The notes beneath the pieces are model-generated. The model was given only the letters and a program-made list of their open reading frames with translations, was not told the origin of the DNA and did no database searches. 64,000 nt of DNA from Thermodesulfobium sp. 4217-1 (GTDB lineage: Bacteria; Thermodesulfobiota; Thermodesulfobiia; Thermodesulfobiales; Thermodesulfobiaceae): contig NZ_JBAGBW010000001.1 of NCBI RefSeq assembly GCF_039822205.1, positions 124,001 through 188,000 of the forward strand, given 5' to 3'. Of the stretch, positions 36,431-45,500 are shown piece after piece. The position numbers and the translations under genes are program-made. How positions within the stretch are numbered: the stretch's first letter is position 1; each line of letters opens with the position of its first letter.

Positions 36431-37785
36431 ATCTAGATTTAGATCTTTCTGTTGATAAAATGTTGGCCACTATATGTATAAGAGTTCAAGAAGGAGAAAC
36501 CTTGCCCTCCCTTGAAGATATGAGACAATATCTCAAAAAGGGCGGAATAAATTATGGCATAGATGAAGAAGCTCTAAATCAGGCTATTGCAAAGCCAGGC
36601 TCGATATTTACTGTTGCAAAAGGAGAGAGTCCTACAAGTCCTGTAGATGGAAAAGTTGAGTACAAATTTCCATTGAAAACACAAATTAAACCCAAAGAAG
36701 ACAAAACTGGAAATGTAGACTATTTTGATTTAGGATTTGTATATAACACTAAAGAAGGAGATCTTCTTGCAGTTAAAACTCCCCCGATAGAGGGACAGCC
36801 TGGGCACGATGTTACTGGGAGGGTTTTAATGCCAAAGAAACCATTCAATCCAAAATTCGTGGCTGGTAAAGGGACAAAGTTGTCAGAAGATGGACTTAGT
36901 ATATTTGCAGAAGCTGCAGGTACCCCAAGACTCATTGATGGTAAAATTGTTGTATTGCACACCCTTGACATAGACAAGGATATAGACTTTTCAACGGGAA
37001 ATATTGTTTTTAATGGATCTGTCAACATAAAAGGCAGCGTTTTATCAGGATTTTCTGTTGAGGCAGATGGGGATGTAATGGTAGCTGGCATAGTTGAAGA
37101 GTCTACAATTAAGGCAAAGGGCAATGTGGTAGTAAGATCGGGTTTTGAGGGAGGGTCAAATGGCTTTATTCAAGCTGGAAAATCGGTCAATATTAGATTT
37201 GTTCATAATGGCAAGATTGTTGCAGGCGAAGATGTCTTAATAGAGTCTGAGGCATTTTTTTCCAGCATCATGGCTGGCGGTAAGGTTATTATGCAGGGCA
37301 GAAATTCTCAAATTACAGGCGGCAGTGTAGAAGCCGGTGTTGAAATTAGGTCGAGAGTTATCGGATCTTATAAACATACAAAAACCCAGGTAAGCGCAGG
37401 AATAGTTCCAGGTCTAAAGGAGAAATTAGAAACTATTTTAAACAGGATAAAGTCTATTGAAGCTCAGGTTAAGAAGGCTAAAGAAATAGAAGATAGATTT
37501 CTTTATCTTAAAAAGAGGCAAAAGGACAAATTTCCTCAAGCTCAATTAGATTCTCTTGAAAATATTCAGAAAACTATAGAATCATATTTGGGTCAGATAG
37601 AATCTTTGAAAAAGGTAAAAGATGAGATAATTAAAACAAAAGAAGAAAGAAAGAGCGGAAGGATAATTTCAGATATAATATATCCAGGAGTAATTTTAAC
37701 AATCGCCGATATATCTCAAGAGATATCGGAGGAGATGAGAGGCGTTAGCGTTAGAATTGAAGAAGGAGAGTTAAAGTTCTATTAA
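36427..37785 (+). CDS. FapA family protein (DUF342)
   Basis: 452 residues. The N-terminal part is DUF342-like with KPPFxP-type turns; a middle beta-helix of Gly/Val repeats runs from about 190 to 310 (DIDFSTGNIVFNGSV and GGKVIMQGRNSQITGG are typical turns); then a coiled coil at about 330-410. Members lie in flagellar operons of many bacteria, where they affect polar placement or regulation of flagella. No signal peptide, so cytoplasmic. Overlaps fliA and abuts the next gene. Confidence 0.82.
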   Translation: MNLDLDLSVDKMLATICIRVQEGETLPSLEDMRQYLKKGGINYGIDEEALNQAIAKPGSIFTVAKGESPTSPVDGKVEYKFPLKTQIKPKEDKTGNVDYFDLGFVYNTKEGDLLAVKTPPIEGQPGHDVTGRVLMPKKPFNPKFVAGKGTKLSEDGLSIFAEAAGTPRLIDGKIVVLHTLDIDKDIDFSTGNIVFNGSVNIKGSVLSGFSVEADGDVMVAGIVEESTIKAKGNVVVRSGFEGGSNGFIQAGKSVNIRFVHNGKIVAGEDVLIESEAFFSSIMAGGKVIMQGRNSQITGGSVEAGVEIRSRVIGSYKHTKTQVSAGIVPGLKEKLETILNRIKSIEAQVKKAKEIEDRFLYLKKRQKDKFPQAQLDSLENIQKTIESYLGQIESLKKVKDEIIKTKEERKSGRIISDIIYPGVILTIADISQEISEEMRGVSVRIEEGELKFY

Positions 37786-38288
37786 TGAAATGGTTAATGA
37801 TCGTAGGATTTTTAATAATTGCTATTATTGGCACAGCTGCTGGACTCTATTTTAGCGGCACGGTGAAATTTCCTTTTCTACCACCACAAAAATCTGTAAA
37901 AACACAGTCTGAGAGTGCTAATGTCTCTCAAAATCAAACTCAACAACAGACACCTTCAACAATATCACCCGCCCTAAACGCATCTCAAAACAATGCCAAC
38001 AATAGTGCTTCGATTACCAATAGTCAAAAAAATATTATCCAGTCCGCAGCAGATAAGGTGAAGCAGCAAGAGGTGCTGAAGTTACAAAGAGACGCAAGGG
38101 TTCTCTCCAATATGGATCCTTCCGATGCTGCTAAGATAATAGAAAACATGGACGATACCCAGGCTGCAAAGGTGCTTAGCTATATGGATAATAAAGAAGC
38201 ATCTGATGTGTTGTCCGAGCTTACGTCTAGCAATCCAAAAAAGGCTACAAAACTCTTAAATATGATGGGAGCATCGCCTGGTGGCTAA
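37785..38288 (+). CDS. MotE-like protein (MgtE-N-like domain, membrane anchored)
   Basis: 167 residues. One N-terminal membrane helix (4-24), a Ser/Asn/Gln-rich linker (40-85), a short helix, and a C-terminal helical domain with NMDPSDAAKIIENMDDTQAAKVLSYMDNKEASDVLSEL-style repeats (two given in short form: SDAAKIIENMDD and AAKVLSYMDN), as in the MgtE-N/FliG-N fold. MotE chaperones of this build help MotC/stator or motor assembly in some bacteria. It lies directly before motB. The motE name is inference. Confidence 0.65.
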   Translation: MKWLMIVGFLIIAIIGTAAGLYFSGTVKFPFLPPQKSVKTQSESANVSQNQTQQQTPSTISPALNASQNNANNSASITNSQKNIIQSAADKVKQQEVLKLQRDARVLSNMDPSDAAKIIENMDDTQAAKVLSYMDNKEASDVLSELTSSNPKKATKLLNMMGASPGG

Positions 38289-39009
38289 AAAAAAGAAAAG
38301 TTCAGGTGGAGGCGGAGGAGGTCATGATAGCGCTGGTGGTATGAGGTGGCTTTTGACCTACTCAGATATGATCACGCTCTTAATGGCTTTTTTCATCTTG
38401 CTATTTTCTATGGCTACCCTTAACGCTTCCAAATTTGCTGCAACCGCACAAGCGCTAAGAGAGGCGTTTGGAGGTTACACTATCCTTGACAGGGGTTCAT
38501 CTGTTATTGGAGAACCTGGTTCAACTACACAAAGCGCTCCTGTAATGCCTGATTCTGCAATGAAGGCACAGGATGCATCTTTAAAAATAGCTCAGATTCT
38601 AAGACAGTCTTTAAACTCTAACCAATTTTCAGTTATTCAAACTGAAAGGGGTTATTTAATCTCTATCTTAACTGACAAGATACTTTTTGACTCTGGAAAA
38701 GCTAATCTCAAAACTGATGCCTTTCCACTTCTCACAAAGATCGCAGCAGTTTTAGAAAAGATTGACAATGAAGTATATGTTGAGGGCCATACTGACAACG
38801 TTCCTATACATACAGTAGAATTTCCATCCAACTGGGAGCTTTCTGCTGCAAGGGCTGCCTCAGTAGCAAAATATTTTATAGAAAAAGGCGTATCCTCCTC
38901 AAGGTTGGTGATAGCTGGGTATGCAGATACCAGACCCGTAGCCTCAGATGACACTGCTGCTGGTAGACAAAAAAATAGAAGAATTGATATTCTTATAACA
39001 AAGAAATAA
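38281..39009 (+). CDS. motB: Flagellar motor stator protein MotB
   Basis: 242 residues. A basic N-terminus with a Gly run, then a single membrane helix whose start WLLTYSDMITLLMAF carries the proton-channel Asp. A plug region follows, then an OmpA-type peptidoglycan-binding domain (ending with NNRRIDILI-like KNRRIDILITK), with VEGHTDNVPIHT near 163. GTG start overlaps the previous gene by 8 nt. A motA gene, usually adjacent, is not found here. Confidence 0.93.
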   Translation: MAKKKKSSGGGGGGHDSAGGMRWLLTYSDMITLLMAFFILLFSMATLNASKFAATAQALREAFGGYTILDRGSSVIGEPGSTTQSAPVMPDSAMKAQDASLKIAQILRQSLNSNQFSVIQTERGYLISILTDKILFDSGKANLKTDAFPLLTKIAAVLEKIDNEVYVEGHTDNVPIHTVEFPSNWELSAARAASVAKYFIEKGVSSSRLVIAGYADTRPVASDDTAAGRQKNRRIDILITKK

Positions 39010-39035
39010 AGAAATTTGATATTTAGGAGGATAAA

Positions 39036-39515
39036 ATGAAATTGTTCTCAAATAAAAAGATGTTAATAGCTCTTGTAGTTTTGATAGTTTTGGGAGGTGG
39101 GATAGGCTTTTATGTTGCAAATATGTTGACTCCAAAGCCAGCCCCAAAAGAAAAACAAGAACCAATATTTTTTACTTATCCTCTCCAAGAGTTTGTGGTG
39201 AATACGAAGGATGGAAGGTTTCTAAAGGCTAGCATTGTCTTAGAACTAAACGAAGAGATACCTCTTAAAAGTGAAGCTGCAGGCGGGGAAGGTAAAAAAG
39301 TTGTTTTAGAACCGAAGGCCAAACCTATCCTGGATGCCCTGACTCCACAATTAAGAAATGCTGCTATAATTATATTGTCGAGCCAGACATATCAGGAATT
39401 GATAACTTCTCAGGGTAAGGAAAGGCTTAGACAGATATTATTTCAAAAGTTTAACCAAATTGTAGGACGCGATGTTGTAAAAGATGTTTACTTTACAAGT
39501 CTTGTTATGCAATAA
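39036..39515 (+). CDS. fliL: Flagellar basal-body-associated protein FliL
   Basis: 159 residues. One membrane helix (9-30), a Pro/Lys linker, and the FliL domain with FTYPLQEFVVNTKDGRFLKASIVLEL and ending VKDVYFTSLVMQ, as in the family. It surrounds the stator and affects its function. ATG with AGGAGG upstream. Between motB and cheY. Confidence 0.93.
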   Translation: MKLFSNKKMLIALVVLIVLGGGIGFYVANMLTPKPAPKEKQEPIFFTYPLQEFVVNTKDGRFLKASIVLELNEEIPLKSEAAGGEGKKVVLEPKAKPILDALTPQLRNAAIIILSSQTYQELITSQGKERLRQILFQKFNQIVGRDVVKDVYFTSLVMQ

Positions 39516-39550
39516 TATTTTTACCTTAAAACTTATGATAGGGGGAAACT

Positions 39551-39910
39551 ATGGCAAAAATATTGATTACTGATGACGCTACATTTATGAGGAAGATGTT
39601 AAAGGACATTTTAACAAAAAATGGTCATGAGGTGGTGGGTGAGGGAGTAAATGGTTTAGAAGCTTTAGAAAAATACAAAGAACTCAAGCCTGAGTTGACT
39701 TTGTTGGATATCACTATGCCTGAAAGAGACGGTCTTTGGGCTCTTAAGGAGATTAAGGCTTTTGATTCCAATGCTAAGATTATAATGGTGTCTGCAATGG
39801 GTCAGCAAGCAATAGTAATTGAGGCCATACAAGCTGGAGCAAGAGATTTTGTTGTAAAACCATTTCAACCAGACAGAGTATTGGAGGCAGTTAGGAAGGC
39901 CCTTTCTTAA
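39551..39910 (+). CDS. cheY: CheY-like single-domain response regulator
   Basis: 119 residues, receiver domain only. DD at 8-9, phosphorylated Asp53 in LLDITMPERDG, Ser/Thr at SAMG and Lys in KPFQP. It probably carries the signal from CheA to the flagellar switch (FliM, which is not in this window). A longer stem of acidic N-terminus is absent. RBS GGGGG. Confidence 0.92.
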   Translation: MAKILITDDATFMRKMLKDILTKNGHEVVGEGVNGLEALEKYKELKPELTLLDITMPERDGLWALKEIKAFDSNAKIIMVSAMGQQAIVIEAIQAGARDFVVKPFQPDRVLEAVRKALS

Positions 39911-39917
39911 ATTGATC

Positions 39918-40784
39918 ATGCGCTTTATATATATATTTTTATTTATAGCGCTTTTATCGTCAAACGCGTTTGCAGCCCAAAAAAATATAAATGGGCCGCT
40001 TCCTTCCTTCTTTCAAACTGACTCAACGCCTTCTATAAAGTTTGGGGTAAACAATCCTAAAGATATATATGTGCTAAATACAGACGACAATCAAAATAAA
40101 AACAATCTAAGTAAAACAAACACCCCAATCGAAGAAAAGGCTATTTCTATAGATAAGACCTCTAAAGCTGCGAACAATACTAGCTCTAATAACTTAGAAC
40201 CAATACAATACACCCAAAACTCTTCACCTCAATATCACCAACTCGATAAAATCTCCTCAAATGATAATATAAAAGTAAATAGCCCTGAAGAAGCAAAGAC
40301 GAATAATGTTGTAGAAAGTACTAACGCGGCTCAAAATCAAAACAATCCGTCAAAGGATAATTCTCTGGGTTTAACGGTAGACAACTCCCAAAATCAACAT
40401 AATTCATCCGCTCCCGATATTATGGGCTATCTCATTAGGTTTTCAATATTTTTGATTTTATTAGTTCTTGTTCCAATGTTAATTATCAGAAGACTAAAGG
40501 GAAAGCTTAAGGTCAGCTATTCTATACCAAAATCAACTAACGGCTTTGTCCGAGTAGTTGATAAGTTAACCCTATCATACTCTGAGCTTTTTATAGTTGA
40601 AGTTATGGATAAATATCTTCTGTTGTCAGTGTCTAAAGATGGCGACATAAAACTTTTAAGAGAATTTGAAACTATAGGAATTTTTCCAGAAAAAGATATT
40701 AAAGAAAAAAAATTGGAAAAAAGCAGTTTTTTGGATGTATTGAGAAAGTTAAAAAAAGAAGTAAAACAGTTAAATAATAGTTAA
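39918..40784 (+). CDS. fliO: Flagellar export protein FliO-like
   Basis: About 288 residues from the ATG at 39918 (an in-frame TTG lies 6 nt upstream). A signal peptide (RFIYIFLFIALLSSNAFA, after the Met) is followed by a long Asn/Gln/Ser-rich linker of about 150 residues, a single membrane helix near 172-192 (LIRFSIFLILLVLVPMLII) and a small beta-rich FliO domain (VRVVDKLTLSYSE and onward). It precedes fliP, the conserved FliO place. The low-complexity periplasmic linker is unusual. Family assignment by helix plus C-terminal domain and context. Confidence 0.78.
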   Translation: MRFIYIFLFIALLSSNAFAAQKNINGPLPSFFQTDSTPSIKFGVNNPKDIYVLNTDDNQNKNNLSKTNTPIEEKAISIDKTSKAANNTSSNNLEPIQYTQNSSPQYHQLDKISSNDNIKVNSPEEAKTNNVVESTNAAQNQNNPSKDNSLGLTVDNSQNQHNSSAPDIMGYLIRFSIFLILLVLVPMLIIRRLKGKLKVSYSIPKSTNGFVRVVDKLTLSYSELFIVEVMDKYLLLSVSKDGDIKLLREFETIGIFPEKDIKEKKLEKSSFLDVLRKLKKEVKQLNNS

Positions 40785-40786
40785 CA

Positions 40787-41527
40787 GTGAAAAAAAATTT
40801 TATATTTTTATTTTTTCTTTTGGGATTGGTTGTTTGCTCTCATACAGCTAATGCCGCTCCAAATATAAATATCGATTTAGGCGCTGGTTCGCCAAACGAT
40901 ATTGCAAATTCTTTAAAAGTTTTATTCATTCTAACCATTCTTGCTTTTGCGCCACTATTACTCTTGATGACCACTTCTTTTTTGAGACTGATAATAGTAT
41001 TTGGTTTTTTAAGAAACGCCCTTGGTGTGCAGCAAATAATACCTGGTCAGATTATAATAGGGCTTTCTTTGTTTCTTACGCTTTTTATTATGACCCCTAT
41101 AATCCAGAAAATTGAGCAAGACGCATATACTCCATATCAAAAAGGCCAGATCACTTTTCAAGACGCAATTGAAAAAGGATATGTCCCACTCAGAGACTTT
41201 ATGCTTCACAATACTAGAAAGAGCGACCTGTCCTTAATGATAGATCTTTCTCGATCCCCTAGGCCAAATTCTGTAAATGATATTCCTCCAACAGTAACCA
41301 TAAGCGCATATGTATTGAGCGAATTAAAAACATCATTTATAATTGGTATAGTAATATATTTACCTTTTGTTATAATAGATCTTGCAGTTGCAAGCATACT
41401 TATGTCTATGGGAATGATGATGATTCCACCTGTTATGATTTCTTTGCCGCTAAAGATACTTCTTTTCGTTTTGGCTGATGGCTGGTCCCTTTTGGTAAAA
41501 AGTTTGATTGCAAGTTTTACAATTTAG
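40787..41527 (+). CDS. fliP: Flagellar export gate protein FliP
   Basis: 246 residues. Signal peptide to about residue 23, then the conserved LLLMTTSFLRLIIVFGFLRNA and LIDLAVASILMSMGMMM-type segments (here IDLAVASILMSMGMMMIPP). Forms the core of the type III export gate with FliQ and FliR. GTG start, 2 nt after fliO. Confidence 0.96.
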   Translation: MKKNFIFLFFLLGLVVCSHTANAAPNINIDLGAGSPNDIANSLKVLFILTILAFAPLLLLMTTSFLRLIIVFGFLRNALGVQQIIPGQIIIGLSLFLTLFIMTPIIQKIEQDAYTPYQKGQITFQDAIEKGYVPLRDFMLHNTRKSDLSLMIDLSRSPRPNSVNDIPPTVTISAYVLSELKTSFIIGIVIYLPFVIIDLAVASILMSMGMMMIPPVMISLPLKILLFVLADGWSLLVKSLIASFTI

Positions 41528-41536
41528 GAGGCTGTA

Positions 41537-42571
41537 GTGTCTAAAATAAAACTATTTATAGTAGAAGACTCATTAGTCATAAGATCAATTCTCAAAAGAA
41601 TGCTTCTTGAGGAAAGCGATATAGAGGTAGTTGGCGAAGCTGGCAAGGTAAAAGACGCCATAGATGGGATAACTTCTTTAAGACCAGACGTAGTTACTCT
41701 TGATGTTATATTACCCGATGGCTCTGGACTGGATGTTTTGAAACAATTATCTGATAGCGGAACTCCTTTTATAATGCTTAGCTCTTCTACAACAGAGGGG
41801 GCTCAGGTAACAGTAGACGCACTTAACTATGGTGCCTTTGATTATGTTGCTAAGGTTAACCCCCCTCTTGGAGTTATGTCTGCTAAGGATGAATTGTTAA
41901 AAAAAATCAGAGCAGCCTATCTTGCAAGGGGAAAGATTAGAGTAAAGCCATGCATAGAGTGTTTGCCACCTAAAAAAACGCCCATAAAAATAGAAAGAAA
42001 GATTGCCAATAAGGCTGTTGCAATAGTCGCATCTACAGGTGCTCCTCCACAAATCAGAAAGGTCGTGTCAGAGTTAGATCCAGATTTTGATGCATCGCTG
42101 ATAATCGTCCAGCACATGCCTGTCGGATTTACAAAGATTTTTTCAGATAGCTTAAATACAATCTGTCCCTTTCCTATAAGCGAAGCTGAGGACGGGCAAT
42201 TGCTTTTGTCAAATACAGGAATTGTTGCAAAAGGCGGATACCACTTGAGAGTAAAAAATGACAAATCAATATATTTAGATGATAAAACTCAAGCTTATTT
42301 TGGCCTAAGGCCGGCAGGGGATATGACGCTTGAAACGCTTGGCCCAGTCTTTAGAGAAAAACTCTTGGTAGTTATAATGACTGGTATGGGATCTGATGGT
42401 ACTAGTGGTGCGAAAATAGTCAGAGAATCGGGTGGCAAGATCTACGCAGAGGATGAAAGTTCTTGTGTTGTTTATGGAATGCCTGGCTCAATTGTTCGCT
42501 CAAATTTACAAGACAAAATAGTAAATTTATCTGGTATACCTAATGCTATAATGGAATTTGTTAAAGATTAG
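41537..42571 (+). CDS. cheB: Protein-glutamate methylesterase/deamidase CheB
   Basis: 344 residues, two domains. The receiver domain has Asp56 (TLDVILPDGSG) as phosphorylation site. The methylesterase domain shows the Ser in ASTGAPPQ near 169, His in IVQHMPVGFT near 193, and Asp in TGMGSDGT near 286. It removes methyl groups from, and deamidates, chemoreceptors. GTG start after AGGAGG. Next to cheR in the usual pair. Confidence 0.94.
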   Translation: MSKIKLFIVEDSLVIRSILKRMLLEESDIEVVGEAGKVKDAIDGITSLRPDVVTLDVILPDGSGLDVLKQLSDSGTPFIMLSSSTTEGAQVTVDALNYGAFDYVAKVNPPLGVMSAKDELLKKIRAAYLARGKIRVKPCIECLPPKKTPIKIERKIANKAVAIVASTGAPPQIRKVVSELDPDFDASLIIVQHMPVGFTKIFSDSLNTICPFPISEAEDGQLLLSNTGIVAKGGYHLRVKNDKSIYLDDKTQAYFGLRPAGDMTLETLGPVFREKLLVVIMTGMGSDGTSGAKIVRESGGKIYAEDESSCVVYGMPGSIVRSNLQDKIVNLSGIPNAIMEFVKD

Positions 42572-42591
42572 AATATTTTAGGGAGTGAATA

Positions 42592-43374
42592 ATGGACGAT
42601 CAAAAGGAATATAAAGAATTTACTGAAGAGATATTCAGGCTAACAAGCATTCCATTGCATTTATACAGAGAAAACCAGGTAAGAAGAAGGGTAACTCTGT
42701 GGATGAGCTTTTTAGGCATAAAGACATTTGGAGAGTATTTAGGCTACCTTAAGTCGAATCCAAAGGCGTTGGAAGAGTTTAAGAAAAAATTTACCATAAA
42801 CGTGTCTGAGTTTTTCAGAAATCCAGAGCTTTTTGAAGAGCTACAAAAATACATACCAGAACTATCAAAAAAAACAGACGTGTTGAAAATTTACAGCGCT
42901 GGTTGTTCTGTGGGGGCAGAGGCATACACCGTTGCAATAATACTTAATGAATATTTTAAAGGCATAAAGTATCATATATGGGGGCTTGATATTGACGATG
43001 AAGCTCTTGAAAAAGCTAAGATAGGAATCTATACGAAAGATTTTTTTAAAAGCGCAAAAGCGCAACTGCTTGAAAAGTATTTCAAGAAATTTCCAGATGA
43101 AAAATATCAGGTTAACGACGATATTAAGCAGAATACAACATTTGTGAGGGGAGACTTGATTCTGGGTGAACCTCCAAGATTGGATTTTGATATTGTACTT
43201 TGCAGAAATGTGGTAATATATTTTGATGAAGAGGCAAAAGAGAAGGTTTATGCAAATATTAGCAAGAGTCTTAAATTAGGGGGAATTCTTTTTGTGGGAG
43301 CCACCGAGCGAGTTTTTAATGCAAGAAGATTTTCCTTGGAATATGTCTCGTCATTTATATATAAAAAGGTCTGA
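42592..43374 (+). CDS. cheR: Chemotaxis protein methyltransferase CheR
   Basis: 260 residues. SAM-binding motif IYSAGCSVGAEAYTVA near 100 and the acidic GLDIDDEAL near 130, the FVRGDLI and DIVLCRNVVIYFDEEAKE segments near 190, and a helical N-domain (1-75). Methylates receptor glutamates. ATG, 20 nt after cheB. Confidence 0.94.
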   Translation: MDDQKEYKEFTEEIFRLTSIPLHLYRENQVRRRVTLWMSFLGIKTFGEYLGYLKSNPKALEEFKKKFTINVSEFFRNPELFEELQKYIPELSKKTDVLKIYSAGCSVGAEAYTVAIILNEYFKGIKYHIWGLDIDDEALEKAKIGIYTKDFFKSAKAQLLEKYFKKFPDEKYQVNDDIKQNTTFVRGDLILGEPPRLDFDIVLCRNVVIYFDEEAKEKVYANISKSLKLGGILFVGATERVFNARRFSLEYVSSFIYKKV

Positions 43375-43383
43375 GGAGGTTCC

Positions 43384-43992
43384 ATGGGATACGAAAAGCT
43401 TGAAGCTGACCACTTAGATGCTTTAAAAGAATTAGGCAACATTGGTGCCGGCAATGCTGTTACTGCCCTGTCTTCTTTCTTGAATACCGAGATAAATATG
43501 GAGGTAGTGGAGGCGAAGCTTGCCACCTTTAATGAGGCTGCTAATATCTTTGGCAGTCCAGAAAAGGAAGTGGCAGCTGTGTATTTAGCAATTTCTGGCA
43601 ATCTAAAGGGCCACGTTTTATATCTTTGGCCAGTCCAAAGCGCAAAGGCAATAGCAGGCATGCTTATGGGTATGAATCCAGATGAGCTTGAGTTTGATGA
43701 GATGACAATGTCTGCGATTTCTGAAATAGGCAACATTATGTCTGGATCATATATAACTGCCCTATCCTCTTTTACTGGTATGACATTCGATATTAGCCCT
43801 CCTGCTGTGGCAGTAGATATGAACGGTGCACTTTTAGACGGCATTATATCCTTAACTGCTGTGGGCGATAGAGTTTTGATTATACAGACAAGCATGGTTG
43901 CTTATGGCGTAAGAATTGCTGGAGTTTTGGCCGTTTTGTTTGAACCAGATTCTTTAATAAAACTTTTAGAGTCAATTGGAATGGGTGTTTGA
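43384..43992 (+). CDS. cheC: CheY-P phosphatase CheC
   Basis: 202 residues. Both phosphatase motifs are intact: LKELGNIGAGNAVTALS near 15 and AISEIGNIMSGSYITALS near 116 (each with E and N in E-x-x-N). It dephosphorylates CheY-P and pairs with CheD. ATG with GAGGAGG upstream, followed by cheD. Confidence 0.93.
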   Translation: MGYEKLEADHLDALKELGNIGAGNAVTALSSFLNTEINMEVVEAKLATFNEAANIFGSPEKEVAAVYLAISGNLKGHVLYLWPVQSAKAIAGMLMGMNPDELEFDEMTMSAISEIGNIMSGSYITALSSFTGMTFDISPPAVAVDMNGALLDGIISLTAVGDRVLIIQTSMVAYGVRIAGVLAVLFEPDSLIKLLESIGMGV

Positions 43993-43993
43993 T

Positions 43994-44464
43994 ATGGCTG
44001 AGTATTTTTGTGGTATGGGAGAATGGGCTGTGGGTCAGGTGGGGGATATTCTTTGTGCGAGAGGTCTTGGTTCTTGTTTAGGTCTGGTGCTTATTGACAA
44101 CAAAAAACGTATGGCTGCTATGGCTCATGTAATGCTTCCATCTTCTAATGGCAAGGTGGATATGCCTGCTAAATATGCTGATACTGCGGTAATGTATCTT
44201 TTAGAGCAATTAAAGAAAAATGGTTCGAGTATGAATATTAGTTGTAAAATGGCTGGCGGGTCAAAGATGTTTAATGTTTCGGAGTCTTCTCTTTTGGATA
44301 TAGGCAGAAGGAATGCCGAGGCCCTGGAAAATTCCTTAAAAGAAAATGGGATCCAACTTCTAAGTAAGGATGTAGGCGGAAGCTTTGCCAGAACAGTCAT
44401 TTTTGACGTTATGAAAAGGAAATTTTTAGTTAGGACAATCGGACGAGGTGAGGTAGAGATCTGA
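43994..44464 (+). CDS. cheD: Chemoreceptor glutamine deamidase CheD
   Basis: 156 residues from the ATG at 43994; an ATG at 43976 would add six residues and overlap cheC, and is possible. Catalytic Cys in GLGSCLGLVL near 32, His in MAHVMLPS near 50. Partner of CheC. Its stop overlaps fliQ by 1 nt. Confidence 0.91.
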   Translation: MAEYFCGMGEWAVGQVGDILCARGLGSCLGLVLIDNKKRMAAMAHVMLPSSNGKVDMPAKYADTAVMYLLEQLKKNGSSMNISCKMAGGSKMFNVSESSLLDIGRRNAEALENSLKENGIQLLSKDVGGSFARTVIFDVMKRKFLVRTIGRGEVEI

Positions 44465-44733
44465 TGAGCCAGGGGCTTGTTCTCGACCTTTCGAGGAATG
44501 CAATGTTAATTCTTCTTCTAATAACAGCCCCAGTTTTATTTGTTGCTTTGTTTATCGGTCTGTTTTTGGGAATATTTCAGGCTGCAACACAGCTTCAGGA
44601 TATTACCATATCTTTTGTTCCAAAACTTTTAGCAGTCATTATAGTTATGTTTTTATTGGGCCCATTCACTTTAAACGTTTTGACAGACTATATAATAAGA
44701 CTCTATCAAAATATTCCTAATATCATAAAATGA
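44464..44733 (+). CDS. fliQ: Flagellar export gate protein FliQ
   Basis: 89 residues, two membrane helices (15-38 and 55-75) with the conserved LFIGLFLGIFQAATQLQD and FVPKLLAV segments. Part of the FliP-FliQ-FliR export gate. ATG overlaps cheD by 1 nt. The chemotaxis genes split the fliP-fliQ pair. Confidence 0.95.
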   Translation: MSQGLVLDLSRNAMLILLLITAPVLFVALFIGLFLGIFQAATQLQDITISFVPKLLAVIIVMFLLGPFTLNVLTDYIIRLYQNIPNIIK

Positions 44734-45500
44734 ACGATATATCCCTTTTCTGGGATATGGTGATTCGCTCTTTGATGCCGATACTTAGGTTTTCAGGCTT
44801 TTTTGCTGTCGCTCCGTTCTTTAGCACAAAGGTGATACCGACTCAAGTTAAAATATTGATAATTCTTATCTTTTCTATATTGATTACAATGAACATGAAG
44901 ATTAATGTCCCAGATAATCCCATAATCTTTATTTTTTCGTCAATTTTTGAAGTTTTGATAGGAATGTGGATGGGCTTTATATTTTATTTATTTTTGTGGA
45001 TCCTTGAATTCGCGGGCGGGTTATTTGATATGCAATCTGGAATGGGTATGGCTGCGTTCTATGACCCTCAAATGGGGACTGAGACATCTGTTTATGGCAA
45101 TTTTTTTACGCTACTGGGACTTTTGATGTTCTTAATAGGAAATTTTCACTATCTTCTTTTAAAAATATTTGTTGAAAGCTATTATATCTTGCCAGTGGGT
45201 CAATTTATCAAACCAGGACCCTCATACCAGCTATTAATGACCACTTTAATGTGGGCGATGATTGCGGGATTGCAGATGGCTTTGCCGGTTGTTTTAATTT
45301 TATTTTTGATAGATTTTAGTTTAGGAATAATGGCAAGAACTGCGCCTCAACTAAACGTCTTGTTGTTAGGGCTTCCTTTAAAAATTCTTATTACCACTAT
45401 GATGATTATTATATTTTTGGGTTTTGCCCTGCCTTTTATAAACCAATGTTTTAATTATATGAACACTGTTTCAATGGAGCTAATCAATGCCCTTCGATGA
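44730..45500 (+). CDS. fliR: Flagellar export gate protein FliR
   Basis: 256 residues with about six membrane helices. MPILRFSGFFAVAPFFSTKVIP near the start and FDMQSGMGMAAFYDPQMG in the middle match FliR. Overlaps fliQ by 4 nt and flhB by 14 nt. Confidence 0.95.
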   Translation: MNDISLFWDMVIRSLMPILRFSGFFAVAPFFSTKVIPTQVKILIILIFSILITMNMKINVPDNPIIFIFSSIFEVLIGMWMGFIFYLFLWILEFAGGLFDMQSGMGMAAFYDPQMGTETSVYGNFFTLLGLLMFLIGNFHYLLLKIFVESYYILPVGQFIKPGPSYQLLMTTLMWAMIAGLQMALPVVLILFLIDFSLGIMARTAPQLNVLLLGLPLKILITTMMIIIFLGFALPFINQCFNYMNTVSMELINALR

